NCBI RefSeq assembly: GCF_003814515.1
Contig: NZ_RKQJ01000001.1
Location: 124,001-188,000 of the forward strand
Reading direction: 5' to 3'
DNA: 64,000 nt
Origin: Salinicoccus roseus
GTDB taxonomy: Bacteria > Bacillota > Bacilli > Staphylococcales > Salinicoccaceae
Shown here: positions 8,609-14,990 of the stretch, piece after piece
How positions within the stretch are numbered: the stretch's first letter is position 1
Layout: each line of letters starts with the position of its first letter
Program-made: the position numbers and the translations under genes
Notes under the pieces: model-generated
The model's database searches: none
What the model saw: the letters and a program-made list of their open reading frames with translations, nothing else
What the model was told of the DNA's origin: nothing

Positions 8609-8803
8609 GGTATAGTTGATCTTGAATTGTGTGAATGTTTCTGTATGCCCGGGATAGATGAACTGGATGAATTTATCATCTTCTGGAGTTGTCTCCTGGA
8701 GAATGTATTCCGATTTATCAAATTCATTCACTTTATCATTCCGGATATACTTGAAATCCGTACTGTCGTTCGTGCTGTCCTTAACCTTTACCAAGATTGC
8801 CAT
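8597..8803 (-). CDS. Small 68-residue protein, unknown
   Basis: A short frame on the minus strand starts at ATG 8803 with GAGGAG nine bases upstream and stops just inside a minus-strand terminator. The product is soluble and charged, beginning MAILVKVKDSTNDSTDFKY and ending in a basic tail; no membrane segment, no motif I recognise. Own ribosome binding site plus own terminator argue that it is a real gene, and without it the gap between the esterase and the GNAT gene would exceed 300 bp. It is divergent from the GNAT gene at 8894, with a 90-bp promoter region between them. Confidence 0.65.
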   Translation of the reverse strand: MAILVKVKDSTNDSTDFKYIRNDKVNEFDKSEYILQETTPEDDKFIQFIYPGHTETFTQFKINYTRGR

Positions 8804-8893
8804 ATGCACCAACTCCTCACTATGTATATATCCACAGCGCCATGGGCTCAAACGTGACTTAGTGAGCATATTATAAATAAAAAGGATGATTTG

Positions 8894-9520
8894 ATGGATT
8901 TTAAAACGCTGCATCTCGGAGACCTGCCGGAACTGCTTTCTCTTCAGAACATGGTATACGAAGGCCTCGAGGACAAGGAAGTCCTTCAGACACTGACTGA
9001 GAGGGAGTTCAAGGAAATTATTGCACAGGGCTTCATAATCGGGGCTGTTGATGACGGCCACCTCGTAGCTTCCAGGGCCATGTATGTTCCGACACCCGAT
9101 GAAGAGGAGCATCTGGCGGACGAAGTGGGACTGAAGGACAAAGAAAAGGTGATATATTCTGAGATCAGCTTCATCGCACCGTCCCATAGGGGCAGGGGTC
9201 TGCAGACGAGCATGGGGAGACATCTGATTGAAATGGTAAAGGCGGATGGCAGGTTCCATGATGTCCTCACTACCGTAATGCCTGAAAACGTGCCGAGCCT
9301 AAAGGATAAATTCAGGCTGGGCTTCAAAATAAGGAAGACTACATATAAATATAATGGCAAAAAGCGTCATGTGATGCACCTCCACCTTTGGGAGCCATAT
9401 GTCCGCTCCGGTGAAGCCACAAGGATCCACTATACGGATACCGATTGGATGCTTGAACATGGTGCAGATTATGTAGGCAATGATTTCGATGGGGAGTATA
9501 TTTCCTACTACAGGAAATGA
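8894..9520 (+). CDS. GNAT family N-acetyltransferase
   Basis: The 208-residue protein contains a GNAT core: a strand ending ISFIAPSHRGRGLQTSMG, in which HRGRGLQ is the acetyl-CoA pyrophosphate loop, then PENVPSLKDKFRLGFKI, the usual region before the last strands. The N-terminal half is longer than average for the fold. An AAAGGA ribosome binding site lies 7 bp before ATG 8894; a TTG immediately upstream is less likely. It is monocistronic, with its own terminator. The acceptor substrate is unknown. Confidence 0.85.
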   Translation: MDFKTLHLGDLPELLSLQNMVYEGLEDKEVLQTLTEREFKEIIAQGFIIGAVDDGHLVASRAMYVPTPDEEEHLADEVGLKDKEKVIYSEISFIAPSHRGRGLQTSMGRHLIEMVKADGRFHDVLTTVMPENVPSLKDKFRLGFKIRKTTYKYNGKKRHVMHLHLWEPYVRSGEATRIHYTDTDWMLEHGADYVGNDFDGEYISYYRK

Positions 9521-9523
9521 AAG

Positions 9524-9560
9524 TACGAGGGGCCGGCACTCTGCCGGTCCCTCGTATTTG
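9524..9560 (+). terminator. Terminator of GNAT gene
   Basis: A 15-bp near-perfect inverted repeat (9524-9538 with 9542-9556, one G-T pair) has a 3-nt loop and is followed by a short T-rich tail. Confidence 0.7.
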
Positions 9561-9593
9561 ATTCCATGAATCTCCCCGTCTTCTATGGCTGAT

Positions 9594-9618
9594 GTTTCCA
9601 TTTAACCAAAAAGGGTAG
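9594..9618 (+). promoter_or_regulatory. Possible sigma-B promoter
   Basis: GTTTCC (9594-9599) and GGGTAG (9613-9618) are spaced by 13 bp, close to the general-stress sigma-B consensus GTTTAA-N12-15-GGGTAT known in Bacillus and Staphylococcus. It lies 37 bp before the start of the SpoIIAA-like gene. No sigma-A hexamers at normal spacing are visible here. Confidence 0.45.
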
Positions 9619-9654
9619 CGGTCTATAAAAACACAATTCGTGAGAGGTGATACT

Positions 9655-10011
9655 ATGATGAAACTTGAGGAAACAAAATATCCGAATGTGGTATATATCG
9701 AAGTGGATGGAAAAGTGACTGAGGAGGACGCTGAGAAATCGGAAGCCTTCATCAAGGAGCACTATGGAAATGAAAAGAAGCTAAACGCAATGGTATACAT
9801 TAAAGATATGGAAGGGACGGATCTCGGTGGCATCCTGAAGGGCAGCCTCATTGATATCAAGCACTGGGAACAGTACGGGAAGTTTGCACTCATCGCGAAT
9901 CCGGCCTGGATTGAAGGGGGCGCAGCTGTGGCAGATGTCATGCCAGGCATAGAAGTGCGGCAATTTGACAAGGCACAGATGGATGAGGCCTGGGAGTGGC
10001 TTCAGGAATAG
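9655..10011 (+). CDS. SpoIIAA-like / STAS-fold protein
   Basis: The 118-residue protein fits the SpoIIAA-like (DUF3478-type) group: a strand VVYIEVDGKVTEEDAE at the N-terminus, a middle segment with KDMEGTDLGG, then HWEQYGKFALIA and a C-terminal EWLQE helix. Such proteins are small cytosolic STAS-fold units, often stress-linked; a phosphorylatable serine like that of true anti-anti-sigma factors is not obvious. GAGAGGTGA precedes two adjacent ATG codons (9655 and 9658); either could be used. The gene has a possible sigma-B promoter and a long 3' untranslated stretch to the terminator at 10133. Confidence 0.75.
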   Translation: MMKLEETKYPNVVYIEVDGKVTEEDAEKSEAFIKEHYGNEKKLNAMVYIKDMEGTDLGGILKGSLIDIKHWEQYGKFALIANPAWIEGGAAVADVMPGIEVRQFDKAQMDEAWEWLQE

Positions 10012-10132
10012 GTTTCAGGAACGGTACGCTGCAGCGGCCAGAAGATGACGTCGAGTGTGGCAAGCATTGGTTCTGCAGGCTTTGAAAAGGGTTTTTATCT
10101 TCCTTTGAAATAGGGTGTTGAACCGTGCTGGC
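10012..10132 (+). other. Untranslated stretch downstream of SpoIIAA-like gene
   Basis: No credible coding frame is visible. The octamer CTTTGAAA occurs twice as a direct repeat, each copy followed within two bases by GGG. The stretch ends at an intrinsic terminator, so it is either a 3' untranslated region of about 120 nt or a small RNA. Confidence 0.35.
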
Positions 10133-10166
10133 GGCGGCTGTGATAATGGATCCAGCCGTCCTTTTT
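10133..10166 (+). terminator. Terminator after SpoIIAA-like gene
   Basis: GGCGGCTG (10133-10140) pairs with CAGCCGTC (10153-10160) across a 12-nt loop, followed by CTTTTT. Confidence 0.65.
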
Positions 10167-10234
10167 GGCTGCTTTTCAAACCATGATTACTGTATCAGGC
10201 ATCCTGGCCAACAACTTAAGAAAAGGTGAAGCTA

Positions 10235-10924
10235 ATGGAAGATATGCTTACTTATGTGGTCAAACTTACGACCGGCCTGATTGGTGTCATCATAGTACTC
10301 AGGCTGCTCGGCAAGAAGGAAATGGCCCAGATTACACCTCTTGATTTCGTCTATGCATTGATTCTCGGCAGCATTGTAGAAGAGGCCCTGTATGAAACGA
10401 CGATGCCCTTCTATGAGATGCTATTCGCGCTCGCCTATTGGGCACTGCTTATATATGTAATTGAAAAGGTCGCCTTGAAGAATGAGCGTTTCAGAAGGGT
10501 GATGAAAGGAAGGCCTGAGCTATTGATCAATGATGGCATCATTGATGTTGAAGTGATGGACAGGAATAACATGGATGTGGATGAAGTACGGGAACTCTTG
10601 CGGCTGCAGCAGATCTTTTCTCTGAAGAGTGTAAAGTATGCGGTGCTTGAGAACAGCGGTATGCTGTCTGTCATACAATATGCAAGTGAAGAGCCTGCGC
10701 TCAGGCGGGAACTGAAGGATGATGACGAGTATGACGAGAATGAGATCAACTACCTGTTCGTCGACGCCGGGAAGATAGAATACGAGGCACTCGAACGGGC
10801 TGGGTTTGATGAGGAATGGCTCCGTGAAAAGCTCAAAAAGGATACTGAATATGATGTGGATGATGTATACTTTGCAGAATGGAACAAGAATACCGGATTC
10901 TTTGCCCAAGGTAAACGTAAATAG
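10235..10924 (+). CDS. DUF421 / YetF-domain membrane protein, long form
   Basis: The 229-residue protein has three N-terminal hydrophobic segments containing RLLGKKEMAQITPLDFVYAL, the YetF signature, then two soluble subdomains; RPELLINDGIID and NMDVDEVRELLRLQ are typical of the DUF421 domain. The C-terminus adds an acidic, Tyr- and Asp-rich extension of roughly 60 residues absent from the shorter paralogue at 4101. AAAAGGTGA lies 6 bp before ATG 10235, which is preferred over the GTG at 10226. It is monocistronic as far as can be seen. Confidence 0.85.
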   Translation: MEDMLTYVVKLTTGLIGVIIVLRLLGKKEMAQITPLDFVYALILGSIVEEALYETTMPFYEMLFALAYWALLIYVIEKVALKNERFRRVMKGRPELLINDGIIDVEVMDRNNMDVDEVRELLRLQQIFSLKSVKYAVLENSGMLSVIQYASEEPALRRELKDDDEYDENEINYLFVDAGKIEYEALERAGFDEEWLREKLKKDTEYDVDDVYFAEWNKNTGFFAQGKRK

Positions 10925-11009
10925 GGCTTGAAATGCAAAATCATGTCTTCCTGTTGTGGTAAGATTTAAAGTATCTTCTTGCAAATAAAAAGTGAAAGGT
11001 GTTTTTAGG

Positions 11010-12188
11010 ATGACACTCGATTCCCGCATAGTGGAAGAAGTTGTTGAATTCAGGAGGCTGTTGCACAGGAATCCCGAACTGAGTGGAGAGGAGCAGGAGA
11101 CTTCACAGCGTATACAGGAGAAGCTGGATGAAATCGGTGTCCCTTACGAGACGGGGTTCGCAAGAACCGGAATCCTCGGTATCATCGAAGGAGAGAAATC
11201 AGGACCCACCATCGGACTCAGGGCCGACATCGATGCCCTGCCGATCATGGAGAGTTCAGGTGAGGATTTTTCCTCTGAAAATGACGGGGTGATGCATGCA
11301 TGCGGCCATGATGCCCATACCGCGATGCTCTTCGGGACCGCGAAATATCTGCTCCAGCGCCGGGATGAAATAGAGGGCAGGATTCTGCTCATTTTCCAGC
11401 CGGCAGAAGAACAGTCGCCGACGGGCGGGTCGAAGCAGATGATGGAGGATGGTGTCTTCGATGAATACGTGCCGGAAGTGCTGATTGCCCAGCATGTATG
11501 GCCGCAGCTGCCTGTAGGGCAGTTCGGGGTGATGACCGGGCCAATCATGGGCAACTCGGACCGCTTCAAGATCAAAGTGACCGGATCGGGCGGCCACGCC
11601 TCCATGCCGCATGACACCATCGATGCGATCGTCGCCGCCAACCAGATTGTGACAAGTCTGCAGACCATCGCCAGCCGGAATGCCAATCCATTCGACCCCG
11701 CAGTGGTGACTGTTGGAAAGTTCAATGCCGGGTTCCAGTATAATGTCATTGCTGAAACTGCAGAACTGGAAGGGACGATCCGGACACAGAGTGATGAGAT
11801 GAAGCAGAAGGTGAAGCGGCGGTTCTTTGAAGTCGTTGAAAACGTCGCTGAGGCAATGGATGCCAAAGTTGAAATCACCTATCTCGACGGATATCCCGCC
11901 ACCGTCAACGATGCCGAATGGGCGGAACAGGTCCATACGACTGTAGAAGAAATGTATGGAGAGGAAGCACTGCCTGCATTGACCCCGAGCCTCGGTGGAG
12001 AGGATTTCAGCAGATTCCTGCAGAAATATCCGGGCGTCTACTACTGGCTGGGAAGTTCTGTCGGAGAAGGACAGAAGCCGCTTCACAACCCTTCCTTCAG
12101 ATTCAACGAAGAAGCGATTCCTTACGGTATCGAGGCGATGAGCCAGGTTGCGATCGATACACTCCAGACACTCAAGAATAAGGGATAG
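11010..12188 (+). CDS. M20D family metal-dependent amidohydrolase
   Basis: The 392-residue protein is an M20D peptidase/amidohydrolase of the hippurate hydrolase / IAA-amino acid hydrolase / N-acetyl-amino acid deacetylase group. Metal motifs visible in order are MHACGHDAHTAML, FQPAEEQSPTGG, AQHVWP, GGHASMPH in the dimerisation-domain insertion and GGEDFSRF near the C-terminus. It likely removes an acyl group from an N-acyl amino acid in the cytoplasm. ATG 11010 has GAAAGGTG 9 bp upstream; the in-frame GTG at 10992 starts at that site and is unlikely. The 3' end overlaps the convergent membrane-protein gene by 17 bp. Confidence 0.9.
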   Translation: MTLDSRIVEEVVEFRRLLHRNPELSGEEQETSQRIQEKLDEIGVPYETGFARTGILGIIEGEKSGPTIGLRADIDALPIMESSGEDFSSENDGVMHACGHDAHTAMLFGTAKYLLQRRDEIEGRILLIFQPAEEQSPTGGSKQMMEDGVFDEYVPEVLIAQHVWPQLPVGQFGVMTGPIMGNSDRFKIKVTGSGGHASMPHDTIDAIVAANQIVTSLQTIASRNANPFDPAVVTVGKFNAGFQYNVIAETAELEGTIRTQSDEMKQKVKRRFFEVVENVAEAMDAKVEITYLDGYPATVNDAEWAEQVHTTVEEMYGEEALPALTPSLGGEDFSRFLQKYPGVYYWLGSSVGEGQKPLHNPSFRFNEEAIPYGIEAMSQVAIDTLQTLKNKG

Positions 12189-12603
12189 CCAGTATATTCA
12201 TACCTGCATGATGAAAGCCACCTGTGAAGGTGGCTTTTGCTGTGTGGATTTCAAATAGTCTTTCAATTTCCCGGTCTGGTGTCATGCGGGAAGAATCGTC
12301 CTCGACTTCCTCATCTTTCGATCCGGGCGCCTGATCTTCAGTGATTTCTTCGTCCTGCTCGTCACCGAAGAAAAGACCGGTACAAGATCCGAGGAAGAAG
12401 ATCAGAGCAATGATGGCGACCGTCAGAAGCAGACATCCATTGATGCCGGTCCTTTTATTCGCTTCGTATCTTCCTTCCTCACCAGACTGCCTCTTTGCCC
12501 GCTTCTTCTCCCTTATCGTCTCCTCATCGTCATTTTCATAGACGTTGGCATCATCTTCCCAGTTTATCTCCTTATCGTCGAACTGATCCCTCTTGCCATC
12601 CAT
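12172..12603 (-). CDS. Single-span membrane protein, unknown
   Basis: The 143-residue protein has a very charged N-terminal cytoplasmic part (about 50 residues, Lys/Glu/Asp/Arg), one membrane helix (GCLLLTVAIIALIFFLGSC), and an acidic outer segment. The Cys at the end of the helix is not in a proper lipobox position for an N-terminal lipoprotein. An AGGGGGG ribosome binding site precedes the ATG, and TATAAT (minus strand) lies about 25 bp further upstream. The last third of the frame reads through the terminator hairpin of the convergent amidohydrolase gene and overlaps its stop, so the exact functional C-terminus is uncertain. Confidence 0.6.
   Translation of the reverse strand: MDGKRDQFDDKEINWEDDANVYENDDEETIREKKRAKRQSGEEGRYEANKRTGINGCLLLTVAIIALIFFLGSCTGLFFGDEQDEEITEDQAPGSKDEEVEDDSSRMTPDREIERLFEIHTAKATFTGGFHHAGMNILAIPYS
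12214..12238 (+). terminator. Terminator of M20D amidohydrolase
   Basis: AAAGCCACC (12214-12222) pairs with GGTGGCTTT (12229-12237) around a 6-nt loop, ending in TTTT. The hairpin lies inside the coding region of the opposite-strand membrane protein. Confidence 0.8.
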
Positions 12604-12711
12604 CCAGAACCCCCCTAAACATTTTTGTATTATAATACCCTCATATTCCGATAAAAAGCATGGAAACTGAATATTGAGGCATCTATTGAAGGGAGGAGAA
12701 AGGACTGCATT

Positions 12712-12732
12712 AAAAAAAGCCGCAGAAGCGGC
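12712..12732 (-). terminator. Terminator of Ktr regulator gene
   Basis: On the minus strand GCCGC-TTCT-GCGGC is followed by seven U residues (A-run 12712-12718 on the plus strand). Confidence 0.8.
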
Positions 12733-12747
12733 CTGATTCCAAAAAGG

Positions 12748-13404
12748 CTACATGCCTTCTTTCTCGAAACGGTCTATATCATCATTACGTCCGATGATGA
12801 TCAATGTATCGCCTTCATGTATGACTTCATCTACAGGCGGCGAGATGTTGAATTCCGTGCCTCTCTGGATCCCGACGATTGTACAGCCATATCTCACACG
12901 CAAGTTCAACTTTTGCAGGGTGAGGCCGTCAATCTTGGGCGTCGCCTCGATCTCGACGATACTGTATCTGTCCGACAGTTCTATGAAATCGATCATCTTG
13001 TCGGAGACGATATGTTTCGCAATACGCTTGGCGACATCGTGGGAAGGCTGGATGACCCGGTCCACACCGATCTTTTCCAGGACTTTCGTATGATGGGCAT
13101 TCTGCGACTTCGTCCATACTTTGGGGACCCCCATGTCCTTCAGGAGCAGGGAAGTCAGTATGCTCGCCTGAAGATCGTCACCGAATGAAACGAAGGCGTG
13201 ATTGACATTTCTGACCCCCATATCGTTCAAAGTCGTCTCATCTATCTGGGAGATGCGTACTGCGTACGTTGCCAGATCGGAGTACGCCTTGATCTTGTCT
13301 TCATCCTTATCCACAGCGATGACTTCTATACCGCTCTCATGGAACGCCTTGACGAGCGTGCCGCCGAACCGCCCCAGGCCGAACACAGCAAAAGATTTAT
13401 CCAT
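12748..13404 (-). CDS. Ktr/Trk potassium uptake regulator (KtrA/KtrC type)
   Basis: The 218-residue protein is an RCK (KTN) subunit: an N-terminal Rossmann fold with FAVFGLGRFGGTL and the acidic VDKDED after strand 2, followed by a C-terminal TrkA-C domain ending in GDTLIIIGRNDD. It binds nucleotides (ATP/ADP or NAD and c-di-AMP in relatives) and gates a KtrB/KtrD membrane channel, which is not in this window. GGAGGAG lies 6 bp before ATG 13404. KtrA and KtrC cannot be separated by eye, so no symbol is given. It is monocistronic with its own terminator. Confidence 0.9.
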   Translation of the reverse strand: MDKSFAVFGLGRFGGTLVKAFHESGIEVIAVDKDEDKIKAYSDLATYAVRISQIDETTLNDMGVRNVNHAFVSFGDDLQASILTSLLLKDMGVPKVWTKSQNAHHTKVLEKIGVDRVIQPSHDVAKRIAKHIVSDKMIDFIELSDRYSIVEIEATPKIDGLTLQKLNLRVRYGCTIVGIQRGTEFNISPPVDEVIHEGDTLIIIGRNDDIDRFEKEGM

Positions 13405-13530
13405 GCCTTCTCCTCCAGTCCTCATATTGGTTTCCTTATTCGTCAGTCATCTTACTCCCACCGCGTGCTTTTGTAAAGGAGAATATTATGTTCTCTTCAA
13501 TATTGTGTTCAAAGAAACTATCCAAAAAGG

Positions 13531-13569
13531 AAAAGCTCCAAACCCTCATGTGAGGATCTGGAGCTTTAA
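13531..13569 (-). terminator. Terminator of rpsD
   Basis: An outer stem AAGCTCCA/TGGAGCTT encloses an inner stem CCTCA/TGAGG; on the minus strand the hairpin is followed by TTTTCCTTTTT. Confidence 0.8.
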
Positions 13570-13586
13570 GATACTGTTTCAACCTA

Positions 13587-14189
13587 TTATCTGGAGTAGT
13601 ACTCGACGATAAGCTGTTCGTTGATTTCAGCAGCGAGCTCGGAACGCTCTGGCTGACGTACGAAAGTACCTTCCATTTTTTCTTCGTCGAATGTAAGGTA
13701 TTCAGGTACGAAGTTGTTGTACTCGATCGCTTCTTTGACGATGTCGAGGTTGCGGGATTTCTCACGCAGGCCGATAGTCTGGCCAGCTTTGAGCGTGTAG
13801 GATGGGATATCCACACGTTTGCCATCTACAGTCACGTGACCGTGGTTGACGAGCTGACGTGCTTGACGGCGTGTTCTTGCAAGTCCGAGCTGGTATACGA
13901 CTGCATCCAGACGGGAAGCGAGAAGGATCATGAAGTTTTCACCATGAACACCTTTCATTTTTGCAGAACGGTCGAAGATTGTACGGAACTGGCGCTCAGT
14001 GATTCCATACATGAAACGGAGCTTCTGCTTCTCCTGAAGCTGCATTCCGTATTCGGAAAGCTTTCTTCTTTGTGTTGGTCCGTGGTCACCAGGGGCGTAC
14101 GGACGGCGTTCGAGTTCTTTGCCTGTGCCACTCAGTGAAATTCCGAGACGGCGGGACTTTTTCCAAGTTGAACCTGTAAAACGAGCCAT
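13587..14189 (-). CDS. rpsD: Small ribosomal subunit protein uS4
   Basis: The 200-residue product begins [16 protein letters not shown] and contains the S4 RNA-binding domain ([19 protein letters not shown]) in its centre, ending VEYYSR as in other Bacillota. It is the cysteine-free form with no zinc ribbon. uS4 is a primary 16S rRNA binder that nucleates 30S assembly and in Bacillus represses its own mRNA. AAGGAGGAG precedes the ATG. It is preceded by a near-consensus promoter and a roughly 180-nt structured leader, and followed by its own terminator, so it is a single-gene transcript. Confidence 0.98.
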   Translation of the reverse strand: MARFTGSTWKKSRRLGISLSGTGKELERRPYAPGDHGPTQRRKLSEYGMQLQEKQKLRFMYGITERQFRTIFDRSAKMKGVHGENFMILLASRLDAVVYQLGLARTRRQARQLVNHGHVTVDGKRVDIPSYTLKAGQTIGLREKSRNLDIVKEAIEYNNFVPEYLTFDEEKMEGTFVRQPERSELAAEINEQLIVEYYSR

Positions 14190-14369
14190 TTTGACTCCTC
14201 CTTATTGTTTTGTCTATGCAAAAGACATCATAAGGGTGATAACCACTTACATGGGCATGCGATTTTAAGTGCCTTCGCCTTATAGCATCAGTTACGCAGC
14301 ACACCCCGCGAGGGAACCGCATGCTGACACGTAATGGTCATCCGCTACTTAATCCGTTCATTTACACAA
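14190..14369 (-). promoter_or_regulatory. Long structured leader of rpsD, likely S4 autoregulatory element
   Basis: The predicted transcript has about 180 nt before the start codon. It is GC-rich in the middle and contains complementary segments such as CAGCA/TGCTG enclosing a CGG...CCCTCGCGGGG hairpin. In Bacillus the rpsD leader is the S4 translational operator; assignment here is by position and structure potential, not by alignment. Confidence 0.5.
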
Positions 14370-14375
14370 TTACTG

Positions 14376-14404
14376 ATTATACACAAACTGCTGTTGCTTG
14401 TCAA
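14376..14404 (-). promoter_or_regulatory. Consensus sigma-A promoter of rpsD
   Basis: On the minus strand TTGACA (14399-14404) and TATAAT (14376-14381) are separated by exactly 17 bp, a perfect match to the sigma-A consensus. It lies in the gap after the msrC gene and gives rpsD independent, strong transcription. Confidence 0.85.
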
Positions 14405-14415
14405 TGGCGTACTCT

Positions 14416-14886
14416 CTAGATATACTGTTTCAGTACTTCCACGAATTCACTGAGACCCCTGCGGTCTTCCTCCGTGAAGCGGTCGAAGGTAGGGGAGTCG
14501 ATGTCGAGTACGCCGATTGGTGTTCCATCCTTATATATCGGCACGACGATTTCGGACCGGCTGTTTGCATCGCAGGCGATGTGGCCGGGGAATTCTGTAA
14601 CATCATCGACGATGAATATGTCATTGCCCCTGAAGGCGAGGCCGCATACACCCTTGCCGTTCTGGATCCTTACACAGGCGGGCAGGCCCTGGAAGGGGCC
14701 AAGAACGAGTTCGTCGGCCGCTTCATCATAGAGGTAGAAGCCGACCCAGTTGATATCTTCGAGAAATACGTTGAGCAGGCTTGAAGCATTGGACAGATTG
14801 GCGATGCGGTCCGTCTCGTCTTCGATCAGGCCCTTGAGCATCTGGTTCAGTTGTGTGTAGTCCTTAATTCTGGTTTCTGTAAACAT
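14416..14886 (-). CDS. msrC: Free methionine-(R)-sulfoxide reductase (GAF domain)
   Basis: The 156-residue protein is a single GAF domain with the fRMsr signatures: NWVGFYLY, LVLGPFQGLPACVRI, GKGVCG and FPGHIACDA, which place Cys71, Cys81 and Cys105 in the expected redox positions. fRMsr reduces free L-methionine-R-sulfoxide with thioredoxin, so it repairs oxidised free methionine. Synteny next to rpsD and ezrA matches staphylococci and bacilli (ytsP). A GGGTGA ribosome binding site is close to the ATG, with TATAAT about 30 bp upstream on the minus strand. All three cysteines are present. Confidence 0.92.
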   Translation of the reverse strand: MFTETRIKDYTQLNQMLKGLIEDETDRIANLSNASSLLNVFLEDINWVGFYLYDEAADELVLGPFQGLPACVRIQNGKGVCGLAFRGNDIFIVDDVTEFPGHIACDANSRSEIVVPIYKDGTPIGVLDIDSPTFDRFTEEDRRGLSEFVEVLKQYI

Positions 14887-14990
14887 TTGATCACCCTGTC
14901 TATATTAAATATTAATGAATTATACATTTATATGTTTTTTCTTTCAATTTTTTAAGCTATAATCTAATTATATACTTAGGAGGTAGCTGT

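Noticed and set aside
8597-9259. Extended 220-codon version of the small minus-strand gene
   Set aside because: The extension is antisense to the GNAT gene and the ribosome binding site supports the internal ATG at 8803.
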